Positions 6,962 through 13,113 of a DNA stretch of 15,574 bases are shown here, piece after piece. Source of the DNA: Aquiluna sp. (GTDB lineage: Bacteria; Actinomycetota; Actinomycetes; Actinomycetales; Microbacteriaceae); the NCBI GenBank assembly GCA_016780945.1, contig JADHKY010000013.1, positions 1 through 15,574 on the forward strand, written 5' to 3'. Position 1 is the first letter of the stretch; every line of letters begins with the position of its first letter. A program made the translations under genes and the position numbers. The notes beneath the pieces were generated by a model. That model was given only the letters and a program-made list of their open reading frames with translations. It had not been told where the DNA came from and ran no database searches.

Positions 6962-7315
6962 TCAATCCACTGGCACCACGGGGCAATCGCGCCAGAGGCG
7001 CTCAAGCGAGTAGTACTCGCGTTCCTGCTCGTGCATCACGTGGACGACTAGATCTCCAAAATCTAAGAGCACCCACCGACCAGTCTGCTTGCCCTCTCTG
7101 AATCTTGGCCTGAGCTTGTGCTTTGCAAGTTCGTCCTCGACGGCTTCGGCGATAGCCACCGCCTGACGCTCGTTCTTAGCCGAGACGATCAGAAACACCT
7201 CCGCTAGAGCAAATGGGTCAGTCACATCGAGCGCAACTAGCTCCTCGCCAAGTTTCTCTTTTGCCGCCGCTGCGGCAATTTTCAGGTGGGAGATTGTCTC
7301 CTTGCTAGCGGCCAA
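6962..7315 (-). CDS. rsfS: Ribosomal silencing factor RsfS (YbeB/Iojap family)
   Basis: A 117-residue protein that binds ribosomal protein L14 on the 50S subunit and blocks joining with 30S under starvation. The family core is clear: the segment VALDVTDPFALAEVFLIVSA (from about residue 27), then TGRWVLLDFGDLVVHVMHEQ and REYYSLERLWRD near the C-terminus. The start is TTG at 7315, chosen because GGAGG lies seven bases upstream, inside the end of the preceding gene whose stop is only 3 bp away. The arrangement nadD - unknown membrane protein - rsfS is the usual actinobacterial context. Transcription probably continues toward the tRNA-Ala gene 26 bp downstream. Confidence 0.95.
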   Translation of the reverse strand: MAASKETISHLKIAAAAAKEKLGEELVALDVTDPFALAEVFLIVSAKNERQAVAIAEAVEDELAKHKLRPRFREGKQTGRWVLLDFGDLVVHVMHEQEREYYSLERLWRDCPVVPVD

Positions 7316-7318
7316 GCC

Positions 7319-8059
7319 CTAGCCTCCAACAGCGCTGAGAATTGTCATTACCGAAAGTATTGCAGCTATAACGAGCCCAATCGCACCCACACCAACCGCA
7401 TACGGCTTCCACCAGCCTCTTCTTAGGACTTTTGTTGGCACAGCCACAAAACTCGAGCGTTCATCGATGAGCTGGAGGGCACTGATTGGCTCGACCGTGG
7501 AAATAACACCCGTGACGCTTTCGCCCTCTTCGCCATCTAGCCCGTCCATACCCTCAAGTGCTGAGGTGCTGGGTCCTGTCATTGGGCCGGAAATAACCTC
7601 GATTGACCCCGTTATGGCAATCTCCCCGGTCTCTATCGGCATGGAAATTGCTTCCGGCATCGTTTCGAGAACTATTGACTCCGTAGAAGGCTCTGAAAAG
7701 AGGTTCTGACCTGTAAAGGTTGGCTCTGGGAAGTCGACCACAGGCGCATCGATGGTCATGGGTTCGGCATACGCTGCTCGGCGAGCTCGTCTCGAATCAG
7801 ACTGGGCTAACGGTGCCGTGGCCTTTTGGACTGGAGTGTCAATCCTCGGTGATGCTCCAAATAGGCCCTGCTCGCGCATCTGGCGCCTGGTGAGCTCCGG
7901 CTGAGCACCAGGCACCGCTTGGTGCTGACTTGGGGGCAGATTCTCAGGCGGTCTTGATTGGGGTGCGGTGAGCGTTTGAGGAGGAGCTTGCTGGAGAGAA
8001 ATTGGCTCTCCCCTGCGCTCTGCCTCTCTAAGCTCTCGCCTAGTTAGATGTTGAGTCAC
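7319..8059 (-). CDS. Proline-rich single-anchor membrane protein of unknown function
   Basis: I do not recognise a functional family for this 246-residue protein. The N-terminus has two related basic motifs, LTRRELREAERRGEP (residues 5-19) and LTRRQMREQGLFG (about 57-69). This TRR-E/Q-L/M-RE type of motif recurs in actinobacterial cell-envelope proteins. A long low-complexity stretch rich in Pro, Ser, Thr and acidic residues follows, and one C-terminal hydrophobic helix, YAVGVGAIGLVIAAILSVM (about 219-237), ends four to nine residues before the stop. The predicted topology is a cytoplasmic disordered tail on a C-terminal anchor, which is inference. The GTG at 8059 has AGGGGA four bases upstream, and the first 20 nt overlap the end of nadD. 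Position between nadD and rsfS hints at a conserved slot but gives no function. Confidence 0.75.
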   Translation of the reverse strand: MTQHLTRRELREAERRGEPISLQQAPPQTLTAPQSRPPENLPPSQHQAVPGAQPELTRRQMREQGLFGASPRIDTPVQKATAPLAQSDSRRARRAAYAEPMTIDAPVVDFPEPTFTGQNLFSEPSTESIVLETMPEAISMPIETGEIAITGSIEVISGPMTGPSTSALEGMDGLDGEEGESVTGVISTVEPISALQLIDERSSFVAVPTKVLRRGWWKPYAVGVGAIGLVIAAILSVMTILSAVGG

Positions 8060-8648
8060 CTAGTCCCCTGTAAAGCCGGTGTTTGGCAATGTACTGGACA
8101 ACCCCGTCGGGCACCAAATACCAAATTGGTTTACCAGCGGTTGCTCTGTCTCTTATATCGGTAGAAGAGATTGCCAACGCGGGGACCTCGAGCTGTGTAA
8201 TTGTCGCGCCCTCGACGTTTGGAAGCTCGAGGTTGTGCCCCGGCCTGGTCACCGCAACGAAGTGAGCCAGATCCCAGACCTCATCGATTTGCTTCCATGC
8301 CAGAATCTGCGCAATCGCATCGGCACCTGAGATGAAGAAGAGTTCTGCCTCTGGCTTAAGCCGCTTGATTTCTTTCAAGGTGTCCACTGTGTAGGTGGTT
8401 CCGGGTCGATCAATGTCCACCCTGCTCACCTCGAACCTCGGGTTAGCAGCGGTGGCAATCACCGTCATTAGGTAGCGATGTTCTGAAGAGCTAACTACCT
8501 TCTTGTGCCAGGGCTCGCCTGTGGGAACAAAGATGACCTCATCAAGTTCGAAAGCATCAGCCGCCTCTGACGCGGCAACAAGGTGGCCATGGTGGATTGG
8601 GTCGAAAGTTCCACCCATCACGCCAACGCGCGGCCCCTTGGCGTTCAT
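8040..8648 (-). CDS. nadD: Nicotinate-mononucleotide adenylyltransferase
   Basis: Transfers AMP from ATP to nicotinate mononucleotide to make deamido-NAD, a late step of NAD synthesis in the cytosol. The 202-residue nucleotidyltransferase shows the ATP-binding signature GGTFDPIHHGHL (12-23) with the HxGH motif, the substrate region FVPTGEPWHKK (40-50), SGADA (107-111), and the second nucleotide-binding motif ISSTDIR (160-166). Length is normal. The ATG at 8648 lies 6 bp after the stop of the small membrane-protein gene; its ribosome-binding site is weak, so reinitiation is likely. The 3' end overlaps the next gene by 20 nt. Confidence 0.96.
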   Translation of the reverse strand: MNAKGPRVGVMGGTFDPIHHGHLVAASEAADAFELDEVIFVPTGEPWHKKVVSSSEHRYLMTVIATAANPRFEVSRVDIDRPGTTYTVDTLKEIKRLKPEAELFFISGADAIAQILAWKQIDEVWDLAHFVAVTRPGHNLELPNVEGATITQLEVPALAISSTDIRDRATAGKPIWYLVPDGVVQYIAKHRLYRGLGDSTSN

Positions 8649-8654
8649 GAGCTT

Positions 8655-8831
8655 CTAGTGGCCAGCCTGCTGGTTCGAACGGCGCATGTTGCGATTTGAA
8701 ACATCTCGATAAGACCAAGTAACCGCACCCAATGCAAGAAAGCCAATCATTGCAAGTGCCCCATACAAAATTGCGGGCATTGGCAGCTCGTTGTGGTGAA
8801 CGATTGCTTCCTCAAGAAGTATTGAAATCAC
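8655..8831 (-). CDS. 58-residue single-pass membrane protein, function unknown
   Basis: A short gene between proA and nadD. It starts at GTG 8831 with a good ribosome-binding site, GGAGAG, four bases upstream, and ends at TAG 8655, only 6 bp before nadD. The product begins with an acidic/His segment (ISILLEEAIVHHNELPMP), then one transmembrane helix (AILYGALAMIGFLALGAVTW, residues 20-39), and ends with a basic tail containing YRDVSNRN and RRSNQQ. The positive C-terminal tail suggests it faces the cytoplasm. The frame is open throughout and fits the operon spacing, which favours a real gene. I cannot assign a function; similar tiny proteins occupy this slot in related actinobacteria as far as I recall. 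Confidence 0.78.
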   Translation of the reverse strand: MISILLEEAIVHHNELPMPAILYGALAMIGFLALGAVTWSYRDVSNRNMRRSNQQAGH

Positions 8832-8856
8832 TGTCTCTCCTAAGTCGACTCTCAGT

Positions 8857-10098
8857 TTAGCTTCGGACCTGGCCGTTGCCCCTAATCAGCCACTTGGTAC
8901 TGGTTAGTTCACTAAGTCCCATGGGACCTCGAGCATGCAGCTTCTGAGTCGAGATGCCCACCTCAGCGCCAAAACCAAACTCCCCACCGTCGGTAAATCT
9001 TGTTGAGGTGTTGACCATCACAGCAGCCGAGTCAACCGAAGCGAGAAAGCGCTCTGCGTTTGCAAGGTCACCGGTAACAATTGACTCGGTGTGCTGGGTG
9101 GAGAACTTCGCGATGTGCTCGAGTGCCGCATCAAGATCGTCCACCACCCTGACCGATAGCTCAAGAGAGAGGTACTCGGTCTTCCATGTCTCATCGGTTG
9201 CCGGCTCGGCTTCGATGTATTTCCTGCTGATCTCGCAGCCGTGCAGCTTCACACCAGCTTCCACAAGAGCCTTGCCAATAGCTGGCAACAGCCTCTCGGC
9301 AGCAGACGCGTGAACCAGAAGTGTCTCCAGAGAATTGCAGACAGATGGGCGGTGAGTCTTCGAATTGATAACCAGTGGCAGAGCCATATCTAAATCAGCT
9401 GACTCGTCAAGGAACATGTGGACTATGCCATCGCCGGTTTCGATGACCGGCACCTTGGAGTTCTGCACCACGCTTTGAATAAGAGCGGCGGAGCCTCTTG
9501 GAATGAGCACGTCGATCAGGCCACGAGCCTGCATCATCTCTGTAGCGCCGTCACGGCCGAACTCATCGACAGTCGCTACCCCAGATTCAGGCAGTGAGCT
9601 CTCTTTCAGGCCTCGCTGAATTAGGGAAACTAAAACCTCATTGGTTTTCTCCGCGGCGGAACCTCCTCGGAGCACTGCCGCGTTACCACTCTTGAGAGCA
9701 AGGGCGGCGATATCAACGGTGACATTTGGCCTTGCCTCATAGATGCAGCCAATTACTCCAAATGGAACCTTGACCTGCTGAAGGCTGATGCCATTTGGAA
9801 GCGTTTTGCCCTGAACGCTGACGCCAACTGGGTCTGGCAGAGCAATGATTTCTTCAATGGATCTTGCAAGACCTTGGATCCTGACCTCATCGAGCTTTAG
9901 CCTGTCCAAAAGGCCTTGAGAAAGTCCGTTTTCTTTACCGCGCTTGAGATCTATAGCGTTTGCGCTAACGATCGCATTTGAGTTATCCAGCAGCAGCTGG
10001 GCAATGCGCGCCAACGCGGCATTCTTGGCATCCGTAGAAGCGGCGGCAAGAGAGGGCGAAGCTTCCTTCGCCCTTATAAGGATTGACTGCACGCTCAT
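8857..10098 (-). CDS. proA: Gamma-glutamyl phosphate reductase
   Basis: Reduces gamma-glutamyl phosphate with NADPH to glutamate-5-semialdehyde, the second step of proline synthesis. The 413 residues are normal for the family. The aldehyde-dehydrogenase-like fold shows IGCIYEARPNVT (116-127), a SGNAAVLRGGSAA nucleotide-binding stretch (137-149), and the catalytic cysteine C254 in HRPSVCNSLETLLVH. The C-terminal region carries the oligomerisation-type segment FTDGGEFGFGAEVGIST with HARGPMGL. The ATG at 10098 lies 9 bp downstream of the proB stop, with AGGA about eight bases before it. Pathway partner and order (proB then proA) confirm the call. Confidence 0.97.
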   Translation of the reverse strand: MSVQSILIRAKEASPSLAAASTDAKNAALARIAQLLLDNSNAIVSANAIDLKRGKENGLSQGLLDRLKLDEVRIQGLARSIEEIIALPDPVGVSVQGKTLPNGISLQQVKVPFGVIGCIYEARPNVTVDIAALALKSGNAAVLRGGSAAEKTNEVLVSLIQRGLKESSLPESGVATVDEFGRDGATEMMQARGLIDVLIPRGSAALIQSVVQNSKVPVIETGDGIVHMFLDESADLDMALPLVINSKTHRPSVCNSLETLLVHASAAERLLPAIGKALVEAGVKLHGCEISRKYIEAEPATDETWKTEYLSLELSVRVVDDLDAALEHIAKFSTQHTESIVTGDLANAERFLASVDSAAVMVNTSTRFTDGGEFGFGAEVGISTQKLHARGPMGLSELTSTKWLIRGNGQVRS

Positions 10099-10107
10099 GC
10101 CAAAATC

Positions 10108-10893
10108 CTAACTTGCTGCCTCATTGACGGGCTCAAACCAAGTGTGGTGAGGATTCCCCTCGGCAAGTGATGCAACGAGCTCGGTTGCCGTGAGAATTGC
10201 TCCGACACCACCCTCTGCGGCATACCTAGCAGCAGCCAGTTTCGTAAGGGCTCCACCTGTTCCGTAACCGGTAGAGGTCCCCGAAACTTGGATCTGGGAA
10301 AGATCGTCGTCCTGGTTTACAACCGCGATGCGCTCCGCGCCGAATTCACCCGGAGGCTTGGAGTAGAGCGAATCAACATCGCTCAGGAGAATGAGCAGGT
10401 CAGCCTGAGCCAGAAGTGAAACTCTCGAAGCTAGCCGATCGTTGTCACCAAAGCGGATCTCCTGAGTTGCAACGGAATCATTCTCGTTAATAATCGGCAC
10501 CACACCTATCTCTAAGAGCCGTTCAAGCGCCCTAGAGGCATTCATCCGAGGTTGCTCCTCGTCAAGGTTGTCTACCGTGAGAAGAATTTGGCCCGGAATT
10601 AGCCCATGACGGTCAAGAGAACGTTCGTAGCGCCCCATGAGTCTGGCCTGGCCAATGCTGGCCAAAGCCTGGCTGGTGGCCAAGTCCTCTGACTTCACGG
10701 TTAGGCCTATAAGAGGAGCTGCTGTGGCAATGGCTCCAGAGCTAACCACGATTACTTCTTTGCCGGCCTGTGCCTGCTGTGCAACGAAGTCCACAATCAA
10801 ATCTAGGTTTGCCTCGTTAGCGCCTGTTATTGAAGAGGAGCCGACCTTGATGACTATCCTCTTGGCCTCAGCCAATCGTTCTGCGGTTCTCAC
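10108..10893 (-). CDS. proB: Glutamate 5-kinase, short form without PUA domain
   Basis: Phosphorylates glutamate with ATP to gamma-glutamyl phosphate, the committed and normally proline-inhibited step of proline synthesis. The amino-acid-kinase fold is complete: IVIKVGSSSI (13-22), IVVSSGAIA (48-56), PIINENDSVA (133-142), FGDNDRLAS (148-156), LLSDVDSLY (169-177) and GTGGALTKLAAA (211-222). At 261 residues the protein ends right after HHTWFEP, so the C-terminal RNA-binding-like PUA domain of the E. coli-type enzyme (about 367 residues) is absent. The start is GTG at 10893 with GGAGG five bases upstream, and it overlaps the obg stop by 4 nt, so translation is probably coupled to obg. Confidence 0.96.
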   Translation of the reverse strand: MRTAERLAEAKRIVIKVGSSSITGANEANLDLIVDFVAQQAQAGKEVIVVSSGAIATAAPLIGLTVKSEDLATSQALASIGQARLMGRYERSLDRHGLIPGQILLTVDNLDEEQPRMNASRALERLLEIGVVPIINENDSVATQEIRFGDNDRLASRVSLLAQADLLILLSDVDSLYSKPPGEFGAERIAVVNQDDDLSQIQVSGTSTGYGTGGALTKLAAARYAAEGGVGAILTATELVASLAEGNPHHTWFEPVNEAAS

Positions 10894-12386
10894 TCTTCCT
10901 CCGTGAAAATGCTTGACTCGCGCACAGCCTCTCGCTCTGCACGACCCTTTGCGCGCTCATCCATCATTTCGTAATACTCAGCTCTTCGCTGTTTGTTGGT
11001 GCGACGATCGTTGGGGTCAATTCTTTCAGCGACCCCACGAGCATCAGCCATTTCGGCAAGAGATGAAATCATCGGGTCCCAATCGAAGACAACACCGTCT
11101 CCGGATCCCACAATCACTGTCGAACCGGAGCGAGCGCCCAGCTTAGTGAGCTGATCCTCGACACCAAGCTTGTGAAGTCTTTCGGCGAGATAGCCAACGG
11201 CCTCAGCGTTACCAAACTCTGTCTGAGCAACCCAGCGCTCTGGCTTCTGGCCAACCACCCTGAATATCTCTTCGTCACCAATCTGTTCCCGGGTGACGCT
11301 GAAGGTTGAGGTCTCAGGCTGAGTTTGTAGCAGTGAGAAGCGCCTAGAGGTCTCCTCAGTGACTTGTGAACGACCCTCCTGGGCAAGCATTCCTAGGGCA
11401 AAGCCAAGCTCCCTAAGTCCTGCATGGGTAGCGGTCGAAACCTGATAGACCGGATAGCCAAGGTTCTCAAAGTCCTTTTGCACAAAGTCAGCCAGCTCCT
11501 TCGCATCCGGAATGTCAATCTTGTTGAGAACCACGACCTGTGGTCTTTCAATAAGCGGCATCTGCCCCTGAGGGACCTCGTACTTTTCAAGCTCCTCAAG
11601 AATTACCTTGAGATCGCTCACTGGGTCGCGACCATTTTCCAAAGTGGCGCAGTCGATTACGTGGCAAAGGGCGCTGCAGCGCTCGACGTGCCGAAGGAAC
11701 TCAAGGCCGAGCCCCTTACCCTCGCTTGCACCCTCGATGAGACCAGGAACGTCCGCAATGGTGTAGCGCTTTTCGCCGGCCTGCACCACCCCAAGGTTTG
11801 GATGCAGGGTTGTGAACGGGTAATCGGCAATCTTGGGCCTGGCCGCGCTCATGGCAGCGATTAGCGAAGACTTTCCTGCCGAGGGGAAACCGACTAGAGC
11901 AATATCGGCAACCGTCTTCAGCTCGAGAACTACATCTCCCTGCCAACCCGGGACCCCGAGAAGGTGGAAACCAGGGGCAATCCTTTTGCGGCTTGCCAGT
12001 GCGGCATTTCCAAGCCCGCCCTGACCACCCTTGGCAACAAGAAGCTCCATGCCTGGGTGTGCGAGATCGGCAAGAATTTCTCCCGTTGGGGACTTGACGA
12101 CGGTGCCGACCGGCACGGGCAGCACAAGGTTCTCACCTCGGTATCCGTTGTTAAAGTCACCCTGGCCGTTCCCACCGGAGTCGGATGAGCGGTGAGGCCT
12201 GTGGTGGTAATCCAAAAGCGTGGTGACGTTGTTGTCAGAGATAAGGGAGATTGACCCGCCGTCGCCGCCGTTACCGCCATCCGGACCTGCTAGCGGTTTG
12301 TACTTCTCACGCTTAATGCTGGTGCAGCCGTTGCCACCGGAACCGGCGCGCAAATGGAGCGTAACTTGATCAATGAAGCTGACCAT
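10890..12386 (-). CDS. obg: Obg/CgtA family GTPase
   Basis: Essential ribosome-associated GTPase acting in 50S maturation and stress or cell-cycle control. The protein has 498 residues. An N-terminal glycine-rich Obg fold comes first (about 1-158, with repeated GGNGG runs). The G domain holds the P-loop GFPSAGKS (166-173), DVPGLIEGASEGKGLG (212-227) and NKID (288-291). An OCT domain follows (about 360-440) with FRVVGQKPERWV, then a charged tail. The OCT domain is characteristic of Gram-positive Obg. The ATG at 12386 has AGGAG five bases upstream. A strong terminator-like hairpin ends 15 bp before the start, so expression is probably limited by read-through from rplU-rpmA. The stop overlaps proB. 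Confidence 0.97.
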   Translation of the reverse strand: MVSFIDQVTLHLRAGSGGNGCTSIKREKYKPLAGPDGGNGGDGGSISLISDNNVTTLLDYHHRPHRSSDSGGNGQGDFNNGYRGENLVLPVPVGTVVKSPTGEILADLAHPGMELLVAKGGQGGLGNAALASRKRIAPGFHLLGVPGWQGDVVLELKTVADIALVGFPSAGKSSLIAAMSAARPKIADYPFTTLHPNLGVVQAGEKRYTIADVPGLIEGASEGKGLGLEFLRHVERCSALCHVIDCATLENGRDPVSDLKVILEELEKYEVPQGQMPLIERPQVVVLNKIDIPDAKELADFVQKDFENLGYPVYQVSTATHAGLRELGFALGMLAQEGRSQVTEETSRRFSLLQTQPETSTFSVTREQIGDEEIFRVVGQKPERWVAQTEFGNAEAVGYLAERLHKLGVEDQLTKLGARSGSTVIVGSGDGVVFDWDPMISSLAEMADARGVAERIDPNDRRTNKQRRAEYYEMMDERAKGRAEREAVRESSIFTEEE

Positions 12387-12401
12387 AATGCTCCTCTAAC
12401 T

Positions 12402-12429
12402 AAAAGAGGCGGACCCGAAGGCCCGCCTC
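12402..12429 (-). terminator. Intrinsic terminator/attenuator between rpmA and obg
   Basis: On the minus strand the arms GAGGCGGGCC and GGTCCGCCTC form a 10-bp stem (one G-T wobble) closed by a C-TTCG-G tetraloop, followed at once by TTTTAGTT. This is a textbook rho-independent terminator for the rplU-rpmA mRNA. It ends only 15 bp before the obg start, so it must either be partly read through or act as an attenuator for the downstream genes. Confidence 0.9.
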
Positions 12430-12444
12430 AATCAAATCTTTGTG

Positions 12445-12696
12445 TTACTGGGAAACCACGTTTACTACGCGGCGTCCTGCCTTGGCACCGAACTCAACTG
12501 CACCGGCGGAGAGTGCAAACAGAGTGTCGTCCTTGCCACGGCCGACGTTCACACCCGGGTGGAAGTGGGTTCCGCGCTGGCGAACCAGAATCTCACCGGC
12601 ATTTACCTGCTGGCCATCGTGACGCTTCACGCCTAGACGCTGCGCGTTTGAGTCGCGACCGTTCCTGGTGGAGCTAACTCCCTTTTTGGATGCCAT
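12445..12696 (-). CDS. rpmA: 50S ribosomal protein L27
   Basis: An 83-residue basic protein of the large subunit whose N-terminus reaches the peptidyl-transferase centre. The start MASKKGVSSTRNGRDSNAQR lacks the cleavable extension seen in Firmicutes and matches the usual actinobacterial form. Further on it has LGVKRHDGQ, AGEILVRQRGTHFHPG and VGRGKDDTLFAL, all family hallmarks. The ATG at 12696 follows an AGGTAG element and lies 10 bp after the rplU stop. It is co-transcribed with rplU and followed by an intrinsic terminator. Confidence 0.98.
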   Translation of the reverse strand: MASKKGVSSTRNGRDSNAQRLGVKRHDGQQVNAGEILVRQRGTHFHPGVNVGRGKDDTLFALSAGAVEFGAKAGRRVVNVVSQ

Positions 12697-12706
12697 TTCT
12701 ACCTGC

Positions 12707-13012
12707 CTACTTGATCTCGGTGACCTGAACGCGGGTCAGATCCTGACGGTGACCCTGACGCTTTTTGTAACCGGTCTTGTTCTTGTACTTCTGGATAACA
12801 ATCTTTGGTCCACGAGTCTGGTCCAAAACCTCTGCGACAACCTTCACCTTCGCGAGTGCCTTAGCATCGCTGGTCACCTTCTCGCCATCTACCAAAAGCA
12901 GGGCTGGAAGCTCAATCGTTCCTGAGGTCGCGGCAATGCGGTTCATGGTGACGATCGTGCCGACCTCAACCTTTTCCTGGCGGCCGCCTGCGCGTACTAC
13001 TGCGTAAACCAC
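12707..13012 (-). CDS. rplU: 50S ribosomal protein L21
   Basis: A ribosomal protein of 101 residues that binds 23S rRNA in the large subunit. The sequence from the chosen start, VVYAVVRAGGRQEKVEVG, matches the invariant L21 N-terminus (usually M-YAVV-GGKQ-KV). Downstream are VVAEVLDQTRGPKIVIQKYKNK and the basic GHRQDLTRVQVTEIK end. An upstream in-frame ATG at 13048 would add twelve residues, but they are not part of the family and that ATG has no ribosome-binding site, so GTG 13012 is preferred, with a modest AGGT element eight bases before it. It is transcribed from the promoter at 13072-13100 together with rpmA. Confidence 0.97.
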   Translation of the reverse strand: MVYAVVRAGGRQEKVEVGTIVTMNRIAATSGTIELPALLLVDGEKVTSDAKALAKVKVVAEVLDQTRGPKIVIQKYKNKTGYKKRQGHRQDLTRVQVTEIK

Positions 13013-13071
13013 TTTGAAACCTATCTTTACGGGATATCTCTCATCCAAAGCTGGACGAGCAACAGCGGCTA

Positions 13072-13100
13072 AGTTTAGTGAAGTTTGGAGCTTCGGTCAA
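13072..13100 (-). promoter_or_regulatory. Sigma70-like promoter of rplU-rpmA
   Basis: On the minus strand TTGACC (13100-13095) and TAAACT (13077-13072) are exactly 17 bp apart. The predicted start near 13065 gives a leader of about 53 nt before the GTG of rplU. It sits just past the rne stop, so rplU-rpmA can be transcribed independently of rne. The leader could hold an autoregulatory site, but I see no strong hairpin in it. Confidence 0.7.
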
Positions 13101-13113
13101 CAAGTTGAAGACC

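Noticed and set aside
8664..8690. TTCGAA core near 8672 as a LexA half-site
   Set aside because: It lacks the second arm at the right spacing and lies inside the small membrane-protein coding sequence.
11424..12188. Plus-strand frames over obg
   Set aside because: They are shadows of the obg coding sequence; the minus-strand protein contains all GTPase motifs.
13097..13108. TCAACAAGTTGA inverted repeat after rne as a terminator
   Set aside because: The stem is only 5 bp with a 2-nt loop (or 4 bp with 4 nt), no T-tract follows, and it overlaps the rplU -35 element.
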